From: Verrucomicrobiota bacterium
GTDB lineage: Bacteria; Verrucomicrobiota; Verrucomicrobiia; Verrucomicrobiales; DEV007
Assembly: GCA_003402735.1 (NCBI GenBank)
Contig: QQNE01000029.1
Coordinates: 1 to 44,482 of the forward strand
DNA length: 44,482 nucleotides
Direction: 5' to 3'
In this document: one piece after another, positions 25,136 through 33,004 of the stretch
Position numbering within the stretch: the first letter of the stretch is position 1
Layout: every line of letters starts with the position of its first letter
The notes under the pieces: model-generated
The model's input: only the letters and a program-made list of their open reading frames with translations
Told to the model about the DNA's origin: nothing
Database searches by the model: none
Translations under genes and position numbers: made by a program

Positions 25136-27720
25136 GGCAGGGACAATCGGGTGACATCCAGGTCAGGCTTTGTGTTCCAGCGAGGCGTCCATCCGGGCTT
25201 CTCCACCCGCTTGCGAAAAATCACGGTGTTATCCAGGGCCAGGTCCGGGCTCCAGATGAACTTTGCGCCTTCAAAGTCCGTGTCGAAATAGGGCTGTTTG
25301 GGATCGACCTCCTCCGTGGTATATTCTTTCGCGTTCGGCCAGGACCGGTCATCGAAATCGACCGACCACCAATTCTCCGGCAGAGGTTCCTGGGTGATCT
25401 TTGGGTTCGACGTGTCGGCATTTTCCGGACCGTGGAAAAAGCACTTGGCCTTCCAAGTGCCGTCGGTGACCGTCCCATCGGCGAACTTGAGTACGAAACC
25501 GCCATCGCCAATGCTGGTGCCGTATTCCATTCCGGTCTTGGGGTCGGCGTTGTCTTTCGCGAGGACCGCGATGGTCATGGGATACTCCGGCAGGAAATCG
25601 ACACTGACGACATTGTGCGGCGTGAACTGGATGGGGTCGACGGCGACGAGTCTGCCGTTCACATAGAGGAGGAACCAATTGTCCGCATAGACATTGAGTT
25701 TCATGGTATCCCCGAGAGTGGGTTTCACCAGACCTTCCTGGGGCTTCCCGGGGCCCGGCGGCTTTCGATCCGGCGGAGGTTGGGCTCCTTCGCCGCTGGC
25801 GTGCACCATGCGGAGTGAGGATGAGGCGAGGATCTTCCCTTGCATGGCGGCCAACAACGCATTGCGGTCCACCTGGTCCGGCGGCACCCCAGGATCGATG
25901 GCCGCGGCGAGCGCATAGAGGGTGATGGTGTAGGTTTTCTCGCCGGGGCCCTGAGAGTGGGGAGGTTCGTAGCCGACTCTTCCCTTGAAGTTCGTGCCGG
26001 TTTTTCCCATCGCGGAAGCGGCTTCCGGCAGCTGTGTCAGGGTGCCGGGCAAATCATAGAGGGTCCAATACCACTTGGTCATCCCATCTTTGTCGATGTG
26101 GTCCATGATCAGGGCGTAGGAAGTCGTCCCCTGCGGAGGAGAGGACCAGGTGAGCGGCGGGGTGCCTCCGCTGCCGTCCCCGGTAAATTCGACGGGCATC
26201 CTCGCCCCATCCTCGAGGCGGGGACTGGTCAGGAGGAATTTTCCGTCGCTGCTGCGGCTCTGCATTGGTGCGGGTGGTTCCGAGGTGACGGCACTTGGTG
26301 CCGGTGGCGGCGCCGGAGCGGCCTGCCATTCCTGCGGCTCGAGTTTCCCGTTCCGATTGCGATCCAGCTTCTGGAAGGTCTCCCGGGCCTTGGACATCGC
26401 TTCCGACAACGTCGCCGAACCGCGTGGAGCGCTCTCGAAGTCGCGCTTGGCGCTGGTCGCGAATTCCTGCGCGGAGACGAAACCGTCGGCGTTGAGATCG
26501 GCGGACCGCTGGGCGGGACCGGCGTCGGCTGGACGAGGTGGGGGCGGGGGAGGCGGTGAGTCATTGCGCATGCCGCCGCCGCGTGGGCCCTTTCCGCGAC
26601 CGCCCTTCTGGCCCCGTGGCTCGCCAGGTCCTCCGCCACTTGGCCCTCCGCCACCGCCGGGGCGGCGCTGATAGACTTCCTTGGTCACCCCGTCCCGACC
26701 ATTGTCGAATTCAAAGGGATAGGTGCCGTCGGGCTCGATGCGGTAACGGACCTGGCGGGTCTCGCCGTTGAGGGTGTAAGAGAGTTCGTAGGCGTTATCT
26801 CCGGTCTTGGCGAAGTCGCTGACTTCGGCGCCGCGCAAGGCGGGCAAGGCCTCGCGGACGGGAGTGGCGCGTGGTTGGGGATCGACCTGCCCATCGGCTT
26901 CGACGACCTCGCCGTGGAATCCGCCGATCACGTAAGGATATTTCATGGAAGCGTGATAGTGATAACCGAGCTTGGGATCCTCGTGACCGTGACAGGCGTC
27001 GAGACCGGTCACGGGAGAATCGTCTGGTTCGGTGAGGCCGAAGATTGGGTAACCATCCAGGGCGAAGGCGATCGGTTGCCCCTTGCCGGCGGTTGTTTGG
27101 AGGTGCAGGGGGGCGATGTGGTAGTGATAATCGTCGGCCCGACCACAGTGACCGCCCCAGCGGTCGAGTTCGCCAATCTCATAGGAAATTTCCCCGCGAT
27201 TGTTCTGCGGATTGAAAATGGGAATGCCGTTCACCGCCAGCGCGATTGCGCCCCGGAGGAAGCGCCCCTCGATCATGGCGGGTTGAGAGGCTGGTTTGGG
27301 GTGAAGGGGAATCCGCCAGGAATTCGCGCCGGAATAGGCCTGGGGGAGCGGGACCTGTTGCTGCCAGGCGGTGATGCCGATCATCATGGGATGGGCGGGG
27401 AGACCGTCGGAGGCGATGTTAAGATAGGATGCATCCCAGGAAAGTTCGATTGCTGGCAGGAAACCTTGGAAGGGCGCGGCCTGCGGAGGTGCGTCCGGGG
27501 GCTGATTTTGGGCGGGGCCCTGGGCGGCGATTTTGACGGGGAGCGCGGACTGGGAGGGAGCGGCGGGGTTCTCTTGTGCGCTCCGCCACGACTCCTCAAT
27601 GTGGCGTCTGAGGGCCTCACGTGCGGCAGGACCGTCGGGAATGGCCTCATGCCCAGAGACCAGCGGCCCGTGGGCGAGGAGGAGCCAAGCGGCAACAAAT
27701 GGGGCAATCCAACGCTTCAT
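25132..27720 (-). CDS. YHYH domain / EF-hand / PEBP / jelly-roll fusion protein, exported
   Basis: The protein has 862 residues. A signal peptide (MKRWIAPFVAAWLLLAHG...) can be cleaved after V-S-G23, leaving His24 as mature residue 1. Residues 85-345 are a YHYH-type domain with HCGRADDYHYH (191-201) and ACHGHEDPKLGYHYH (242-256). A Gly/Arg- and Pro-rich linker leads to two EF-hand loops (D408-E419 and D453-E464). Residues 494-640 are a bacterial PEBP/YbhB-like domain (FLLTSPRLEDG, LTWSSPPQGTTSYALIMDH, YWTLYDLP). Residues 672-840 look like a galactose-binding-type jelly roll (LNVYADNWFLLYVNGR). I chose the ATG at 27720; an upstream TTG would add 10 residues before the signal. The combination is unusual. 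It heads the three-gene operon divergent from the two-component genes. Function is unknown; metal binding is likely from the His clusters. Confidence 0.87.
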   Translation of the reverse strand: MKRWIAPFVAAWLLLAHGPLVSGHEAIPDGPAAREALRRHIEESWRSAQENPAAPSQSALPVKIAAQGPAQNQPPDAPPQAAPFQGFLPAIELSWDASYLNIASDGLPAHPMMIGITAWQQQVPLPQAYSGANSWRIPLHPKPASQPAMIEGRFLRGAIALAVNGIPIFNPQNNRGEISYEIGELDRWGGHCGRADDYHYHIAPLHLQTTAGKGQPIAFALDGYPIFGLTEPDDSPVTGLDACHGHEDPKLGYHYHASMKYPYVIGGFHGEVVEADGQVDPQPRATPVREALPALRGAEVSDFAKTGDNAYELSYTLNGETRQVRYRIEPDGTYPFEFDNGRDGVTKEVYQRRPGGGGGPSGGGPGEPRGQKGGRGKGPRGGGMRNDSPPPPPPPRPADAGPAQRSADLNADGFVSAQEFATSAKRDFESAPRGSATLSEAMSKARETFQKLDRNRNGKLEPQEWQAAPAPPPAPSAVTSEPPAPMQSRSSDGKFLLTSPRLEDGARMPVEFTGDGSGGTPPLTWSSPPQGTTSYALIMDHIDKDGMTKWYWTLYDLPGTLTQLPEAASAMGKTGTNFKGRVGYEPPHSQGPGEKTYTITLYALAAAIDPGVPPDQVDRNALLAAMQGKILASSSLRMVHASGEGAQPPPDRKPPGPGKPQEGLVKPTLGDTMKLNVYADNWFLLYVNGRLVAVDPIQFTPHNVVSVDFLPEYPMTIAVLAKDNADPKTGMEYGTSIGDGGFVLKFADGTVTDGTWKAKCFFHGPENADTSNPKITQEPLPENWWSVDFDDRSWPNAKEYTTEEVDPKQPYFDTDFEGAKFIWSPDLALDNTVIFRKRVEKPGWTPRWNTKPDLDVTRLSLP

Positions 27721-27765
27721 CGTCTGAGAATATCGCCCCCACAATGACAAACGCGGTGGTCGATG

Positions 27766-27783
27766 GATGACAATGTTGTCATC
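27766..27783. promoter_or_regulatory. CusR-box-like palindrome in the divergent intergenic region
   Basis: GATGACAA, TG, TTGTCATC is a perfect 8-bp inverted repeat with a two-base spacer. Its core (27767-27782) equals ATGACAA-NN-TTGTCAT, which is the core of the E. coli CusR binding box as I remember it. A further half site, AATGACAA, lies at 27743-27750. It is 46 bases upstream of the YHYH gene start and about 50 bases upstream of the response regulator start, so one dimer could control both directions. Confidence 0.65.
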
Positions 27784-27833
27784 TTTCGGCTCGGAGATTG
27801 AGCGATGGGCGGGAATGACGGTATCTTGTGGGC

Positions 27834-28514
27834 GTGAAGATTCTCCTCATCGAGGACGACCGCAAGATCGCCGAGTTTGTGGCCAAGGCTCTGGGAGAGC
27901 ATGGGTTTGTCGTCGATGTTTCTCGGGACGGCTCCGAAGGCTTGGCCCTGGCTTTGGAAGGGCCCTACGAGGCGATTCTCCTGGATATCATGATCCCGGG
28001 GCCTGACGGACTGAGCATCTTGCGTCGATTGCGGGAGGCGGGCAACAACGTGCCGGTGTTGTTGTTGACGGCCCGAAGTTCGCCGCACGAGCGGGTGGAG
28101 GGGTTGAACCTGGGGGCGGACGATTATCTTTCCAAGCCGTTCTACCTGGATGAGTTGATTGCCAGGGTGCACGCGCTCTTGCGGCGGTCATCCGAGCGTG
28201 GAACGAGTGTGCTGCACGCCGGGGATCTGACAGTGAACCTCATGACAAGGGAGGTCAGTCGGTCCGGTCAGCTGATCGAACTTTCGGCGCGCGAGTTCGC
28301 CCTGCTGACCTGTTTGATGCATTCCCCCGGCCGAGTCTTCACCAGGACGCAGCTCTGTGAACGGGTCTGGAACTATCATCATGATCCGGGTACCAACCTG
28401 GTGGATGTCTACATCCAGCGGGTGCGGCGCAAGATCGGCGATGACCCGGCGCATCCGTTGGTCGAAACGCTCCGGGGAGTCGGCTACCGATTCCGGAAGG
28501 AGGGCCTGGCATGA
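27834..28514 (+). CDS. OmpR-type response regulator, CusR/CopR-like
   Basis: The 226-residue protein has a receiver domain with the acidic pair at 8-9 (MKILLIEDD), phosphoacceptor Asp51 (LLDIMIPGPDG), Thr79 and Lys101 (SKPF), then a winged-helix DNA-binding domain (about 128-224) with ELSAREFALLTCLMHSPGRVF, LCERVWNYHHDPGTNLVDVYI and GVGYRF. The W-x-Y-x-x-D-P-G-T-N-x-V-D-V block is typical of the heavy-metal branch (CusR, CopR, PcoR). I chose the GTG at 27834; a GTG at 27828 would give two extra residues. Its stop overlaps the kinase start in ATGA. It probably binds the palindrome 50 bases upstream and so controls itself and the divergent YHYH operon. Confidence 0.93.
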   Translation: MKILLIEDDRKIAEFVAKALGEHGFVVDVSRDGSEGLALALEGPYEAILLDIMIPGPDGLSILRRLREAGNNVPVLLLTARSSPHERVEGLNLGADDYLSKPFYLDELIARVHALLRRSSERGTSVLHAGDLTVNLMTREVSRSGQLIELSAREFALLTCLMHSPGRVFTRTQLCERVWNYHHDPGTNLVDVYIQRVRRKIGDDPAHPLVETLRGVGYRFRKEGLA

Positions 28515-30052
28515 GTGGGGCCAGTTTCCGCACCAAGCTCGCGGTGGGATCCGCAGCGCTCACGGCCGGGCTCCTGATTTTGTGCGGCTCGGTGGCCTGG
28601 AAGGTGAATTACCAGATTCAGATGGCCCGTCTCGACCGAGAGGTGCGCAGCTTGGGGACCGCCAATCTGGATCGGGTGTTCGGGAGGGATCACTGGGAGC
28701 GGTTCGAAAATGCGCTCCGATTCATCGGCGACGACGGGGCGCAGCGTTACCTGTTGCTGGTCCGGGACGAGGGCGGTCGGGAAGTTTATCGTTCCCCGGA
28801 TTGGCCGGAGGATCTCGAGCCGGATCGGTTTCCGGCGCCTGGTCCGATCGATGTCTCGACCGAGGCGGAGTTGGACCCGGTGCATCGCCTGCATCGTGCG
28901 CCGCCACGTCCGGGGGAACCGCTTTCGCGGGACAATCCACCTTTGCCCCGCCTGCATCCGGTCTTTCTGACTTCGCCGGGTGGGGGGCAGACCTGGCGGA
29001 TCGGGGTGATGGGAAATCCCTTTGCCACTCTGGTGATCGCGGCCAATCTCAACGGATTGGAGAGCGGGATGCGAGACTTGCGCCGATCGTTTCTGTTTGG
29101 TCTGCCCTTGGTCTTGTTGCTCGTGGCCGCGGCCAGTTGGCTTCTGGCGGGGCGCGCGCTGCGCCCGGTTCAGCTGCTGACCTCGGCGGTGGAATCGATC
29201 GACGCCCGCGGGCTGCATGAGCGGGTGGCCATGAGGGGGTATGACTTCGAATTTCAGCGACTCGTGGAAGTCTTCAACGCCATGTTGAGTCGACTGGAGA
29301 CCAGCTTTCAGCAGGCCAGTCGGTTCACTGCGGATGCAGCGCACGAGCTCCGCACGCCATTGACGGTGCTTCAGGGAGAACTGGAACAGGCCTTGCAGAA
29401 GGTCCCGCCCGATTCAGGTGCGGACCGGGTCCTCGAAGTGGTTCTGTTGGAGGAGGTCGAGCACCTCAAAGCCATCGTCGAGAAACTCTTGATGTTGTCC
29501 CAAGCGGACGCCGGGCATCTCCCGGTCGATCCGCAACCCATCGATTTCAGCGCCCTGGTGGAGGAGGTGGCCGACGACGCCGGGATTCTTGCCGGTGGCA
29601 GGTTGACGATTGAACGCAGTGTTGCCTCGGGCGTGACCGTTCCCGTGGATGAGATCCTGGCGCACCAGTTGCTCCAGAATCTCGCCACCAACGCCATTCG
29701 CTACAACCGGCCCGGGGGTTCGGTGCGGTTCGGTCTGGAAACGCGCGACAGACAGGCGGTGTTGACCGTGGCGAATACCGGCCCGGGAATTCCTTTGGGC
29801 GAACGGGAACGGGTTTTTGAGCGTTTCTATCGGGTCGATCCGGCCAGGACCCGGACGCGCGGGGAGGGAGCGGGCCTCGGTTTGTCCCTCTCCCGGGAGA
29901 TCGCCCGGGCGCATGGCGGCGAACTGCGGTTGGGGCCGGACGAGGGGGAATGGACGGTCTTTGAGTTGACGCTGCCCTTGCAGCGAAACGGTGCCGGAGC
30001 GAATGCTCACGGTTTGGGCGGTGCTGCCTGCTCGAAGAGTTTGCGCCAGTGA
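28511..30052 (+). CDS. Sensor histidine kinase, heavy-metal (CusS) type
   Basis: The 513-residue protein has two membrane helices (about 10-30 and 194-213) around a periplasmic sensor domain of some 160 residues that contains a His-rich stretch, DPVHRLHRAPPRP (122-134), and a second R-L-H-P. A HAMP linker follows (214-265, ALRPVQLLTSAVESI), then HisKA with phosphoacceptor His278 in ADAAHELRTPL and an HATPase_c domain with the N box (NLATNAIRYN), G1 (ANTGPGIPLGERE) and ERFYRVDPAR...GAGLGLSL. The last 25 residues are a non-conserved tail that overlaps rarA by 46 bases on the other strand. The domain layout is that of CusS-like heavy-metal sensors; the metal is not known. Confidence 0.93.
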   Translation: MSGASFRTKLAVGSAALTAGLLILCGSVAWKVNYQIQMARLDREVRSLGTANLDRVFGRDHWERFENALRFIGDDGAQRYLLLVRDEGGREVYRSPDWPEDLEPDRFPAPGPIDVSTEAELDPVHRLHRAPPRPGEPLSRDNPPLPRLHPVFLTSPGGGQTWRIGVMGNPFATLVIAANLNGLESGMRDLRRSFLFGLPLVLLLVAAASWLLAGRALRPVQLLTSAVESIDARGLHERVAMRGYDFEFQRLVEVFNAMLSRLETSFQQASRFTADAAHELRTPLTVLQGELEQALQKVPPDSGADRVLEVVLLEEVEHLKAIVEKLLMLSQADAGHLPVDPQPIDFSALVEEVADDAGILAGGRLTIERSVASGVTVPVDEILAHQLLQNLATNAIRYNRPGGSVRFGLETRDRQAVLTVANTGPGIPLGERERVFERFYRVDPARTRTRGEGAGLGLSLSREIARAHGGELRLGPDEGEWTVFELTLPLQRNGAGANAHGLGGAACSKSLRQ

Positions 30053-31371
30053 TCGAGCCGTTCCTTGACCCTGGCCTCAAGACCATTCTCGGAGGGCTCG
30101 TAGTAACGGCGTCCCTCGGGCAGGTAGGCTTGCGGGATGTAGCCGTCCGGATCATCGTGAGCGTAGCGATACATCAACTCCGATTCCTCCGTGCCGCTGG
30201 CGGCCGCCAGTTTCTTTCGGCTCTTGGTGCGGAGATGCGGTGGCACGGCGAGGGTGCGACCGTTGCGGACATCCGCCAGGGCGGCGTCGATGGCGGTGTA
30301 GGCGCGGTTGCTTTTCGGTGCGGTGGCGATGTAGACCGTGGCGTGAGCGAGGGGAATCCGGGCCTCCGGCATCCCGATGAATTCGGCGGCCTGGTGGGCG
30401 GCGAGGGCGACCCGGAGAGCGTTGGAGTCGGCCATGCCGACGTCCTCGCTGGCGGCGATCACAATGCGGCGGGCGATGAATCTCGGATCCTCGCCGGCGT
30501 ATAGCATTTTGGCCAGCCAATACAGGGCAGCATCCGGGTCGCTCCCGCGCATCGATTTGATGAAGGCGCTGATGGTGTCGTGATGCGCGTCGCCATCCCC
30601 ATCGTAGACCACCGTTTTCTGCTGGATGGATTCCTCGGCGACTTCGAGGGTGAAATCGATGCATCCGTCAGGATCTGGCGGCGTGGTCAGGACGCCGAGT
30701 TCGAGAGAGGAGAGGAGCTTTCGGGCGTCGCCATCCGCGCATTTGGCGAGGTGAAGGGCAGCCTCCGGGGCCATGCGAATTGGGGTGAGGCCGAGCCCGC
30801 GTTCGCGATCCGCCAGGGTGCGGGAGATGAGCTGGACCAAGTCTTCGTTTGTGAGAGGCTCCAGCTGAAAGACCTGCGAACGCGAGATCAGCGGGCTGTT
30901 GATGTAAAAGAACGGGTTGTGCGTGGTCGCTCCGATGAAGCGGATGGTGCCGCGTTCGATGTGGGGCAGGAGCACATCTTGTTGGGCTTTGTTGAAGCGG
31001 TGGATCTCGTCGACGAAGAGCGTGGTGGCCTGGTTGCGGGTCCGGAGAAAGAGAGCGGCGTTGTCGACCGCCTGCCGGATTTCGGCGACGTTGCTTTCGA
31101 CGCCACTGAGGTTGACGAATCGGGTCGAGGTCGACTGGGCGATGAGTTGGGCCAGGCTGGTTTTGCCGACACCGGGAGGGCCGTAGAAAATCAGCGAGGA
31201 GAACCGGTCCGCCTCGATGGCGCGCCGCAAGAGGCGCCCCGGGCCGAGGATGTGGGATTGACCGACATAATCGTCCAGGGTTCGCGGTCGCATCCGAGCT
31301 GCCAGAGGCATCTTGGGGGCGGCCGGTGCCGAAGGTTCGTCAGGGGCATCGGACTGGAAGAGATCGTCCAT
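30007..31371 (-). CDS. rarA: Replication-associated recombination protein A (MgsA/RarA AAA+ ATPase)
   Basis: This 454-residue AAA+ ATPase acts at stalled replication forks. An N-terminal SSB- or DNA-contact segment is followed by MPLAARMRPRTLDDYVGQ (21-38), Walker A GPPGVGKTS (64-72), Walker B TLFVDEIHRFN (about 115-125), sensor 1 IGATTHNPFF, and the RarA-specific C-terminal part with SAFIKSMRGSDPDAALYWLAKML and ASEDVGMADSNAL. All are diagnostic for RarA/WRNIP1. The start is the ATG at 31371; a TTG six bases earlier would add two residues. It converges with the histidine kinase gene, with a 46-base overlap at the 3' ends. It is 15 bases downstream of the next gene on the same strand. Confidence 0.96.
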   Translation of the reverse strand: MDDLFQSDAPDEPSAPAAPKMPLAARMRPRTLDDYVGQSHILGPGRLLRRAIEADRFSSLIFYGPPGVGKTSLAQLIAQSTSTRFVNLSGVESNVAEIRQAVDNAALFLRTRNQATTLFVDEIHRFNKAQQDVLLPHIERGTIRFIGATTHNPFFYINSPLISRSQVFQLEPLTNEDLVQLISRTLADRERGLGLTPIRMAPEAALHLAKCADGDARKLLSSLELGVLTTPPDPDGCIDFTLEVAEESIQQKTVVYDGDGDAHHDTISAFIKSMRGSDPDAALYWLAKMLYAGEDPRFIARRIVIAASEDVGMADSNALRVALAAHQAAEFIGMPEARIPLAHATVYIATAPKSNRAYTAIDAALADVRNGRTLAVPPHLRTKSRKKLAAASGTEESELMYRYAHDDPDGYIPQAYLPEGRRYYEPSENGLEARVKERLDHWRKLFEQAAPPKP

Positions 31372-31386
31372 GGGCAAACTTGGTGT

Positions 31387-32913
31387 TTATGAGGCGGGAA
31401 TCCAACCCTGGCCTTGCAAGAAATTGCGGACCTCGTGGTTTTGCAGGGAGATGGGAGGGAGCCAAATGTCGAGACGTTCCCGCTTCCACCAGGCGCCGTT
31501 CGGATCACCCGGGGGGGTGAATTCGTAACGATAGCGCAAGATGCGGATGAACTTGGGCGGTCCATCTGGAAAGGGGTTGTTGGCCAGGAGACCGAGCGTG
31601 GCGGGATCGTTTTGGAGGAGGTGCCAGACCAACGCGACGGTCCAAGGATAGTGCTCGGGTGAGGCCATCGCGGCGAACCAGATCTGCCAGTCGAGCCGAT
31701 GATGATAGGGCGTGATGATGGCAGGAGCGCGCATCGGATCCCCCGGCTTGACCTTGAACTCATACTCCTTCCACTGGGCAAATTCGGTCGGAATGTCCTC
31801 ACGGGTCCCTTGAACGATCAATTCGTATCGCTCCCGACCGATCGACCCGAACGCGCCATAGCTGTTCACGAGGTGGAGATTGTCGAACGAGGTGTTCATC
31901 GCTTGGTTCGGGGAGAGGAGGTTGCGGACCACTGGCAGGCTCAGCCAAGCAACGGCGCAGGCGAAGGCGACGCTCGTGAAGAACTGGAACCGAGAGCGTT
32001 GTTGGGAAACTTCGGCCTCCCGGGCGCGTCGCGTGAGGAAGGGTGGCAGGATGCGCGTCCAGAGGGAGTCGTCCAGACAGGCGAGGCACGGGATCAGAGT
32101 GAGCCAATTGAGAAACGAGAGATTGCCGCTGCAGATCAACGTCACCTGGAAGAGGATCAGCAGGAGACCGGCCCATGGACGGGTCAGGCGGGGCCAGAAG
32201 ACGAACCACGGGCCGATGAGTTCGATGAAATGGTTGGTGAGGACGCCGATCCGGTGAAACCATCCAGGGGCCGCGTGCAGCAGGGGGCTGAGAGGGTTTG
32301 GCACGGGCTGCGTTTCATAGTGATAGAAGAGTGCGGTGAGGTCGCGCCAGCACTCGTCGCCCCGGATCTTGATCAGACCCGCACCCAGCATGATCCGAAC
32401 AATGAGCCATCGATAGAGCCAGATGATGACGATGGGAGGGGGCGATTTGGGGAACGGGCGAGGATCGAAAAGGGGAACGAGGAAGATGGCGAGGAAACCG
32501 GTTTCGAGGAGCTGGGTTTCCCAGCCATAACCATACCAGAGCCCGCCGGCGTGGAGAAAGGAGAGGTAGAGAAACCAGAGCCCGACGAGCACCGGAACAT
32601 TGGCAAACCCGCAGAGAACCACGAGCGAGAGCGCCACCCCGGTCCAGGCCATGGAATGGACGAAGGAGTCCGAGTTGTTCCAGAAAAAAAGCGTGGGCAC
32701 CTCGCGGAAGGCGTTCCATTTGCCGCCGTGGAATTGTTCGAGGGCGCGGAGCAACGCGGGGGCGGGGGTGAGTCCGTGTTCGCCCGCCAGAGGCAGGAAC
32801 TGCCAGGCGGCCACAAGAAACGCGACGAGATAGACCAGCCCCAACAGCCTGAGGAGGAGAAAACGGGTCAGCCAGTAGACCGGCGGCGAAGGGACGGGAC
32901 TGGGATCAGCCAT
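31387..32913 (-). CDS. Lipase maturation factor (LMF1-like) family membrane protein
   Basis: The 508-residue protein has about ten hydrophobic segments in its first 330 residues, then a globular C-terminal part. Family motifs are visible: LIKIRGDECWRDLTAL and YHYETQPVPNPLSPLLH (about 200-235), and in the C-terminal part FAQWKEYEFKVKPGDP...PYHHRLDWQIWFAAM. Eukaryotic LMF1 helps lipases fold in the ER; bacterial members are common in PVC and related phyla, with unknown role, perhaps in folding or export of secreted enzymes. I chose the ATG at 32913, giving MADPSPVPS; an upstream start would add unrelated Cys/Arg-rich residues. It is divergent from mpl and is followed by rarA 15 bases later. Confidence 0.88.
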   Translation of the reverse strand: MADPSPVPSPPVYWLTRFLLLRLLGLVYLVAFLVAAWQFLPLAGEHGLTPAPALLRALEQFHGGKWNAFREVPTLFFWNNSDSFVHSMAWTGVALSLVVLCGFANVPVLVGLWFLYLSFLHAGGLWYGYGWETQLLETGFLAIFLVPLFDPRPFPKSPPPIVIIWLYRWLIVRIMLGAGLIKIRGDECWRDLTALFYHYETQPVPNPLSPLLHAAPGWFHRIGVLTNHFIELIGPWFVFWPRLTRPWAGLLLILFQVTLICSGNLSFLNWLTLIPCLACLDDSLWTRILPPFLTRRAREAEVSQQRSRFQFFTSVAFACAVAWLSLPVVRNLLSPNQAMNTSFDNLHLVNSYGAFGSIGRERYELIVQGTREDIPTEFAQWKEYEFKVKPGDPMRAPAIITPYHHRLDWQIWFAAMASPEHYPWTVALVWHLLQNDPATLGLLANNPFPDGPPKFIRILRYRYEFTPPGDPNGAWWKRERLDIWLPPISLQNHEVRNFLQGQGWIPAS

Positions 32914-33004
32914 GACGGAGCGACAACAACGAGCACAACAACGCAATGGCCAGGTTCGGGACAAAGCAAAAAGCGCTTTCGCGCCCAGTGAGGCTGACGT
33001 ATGG

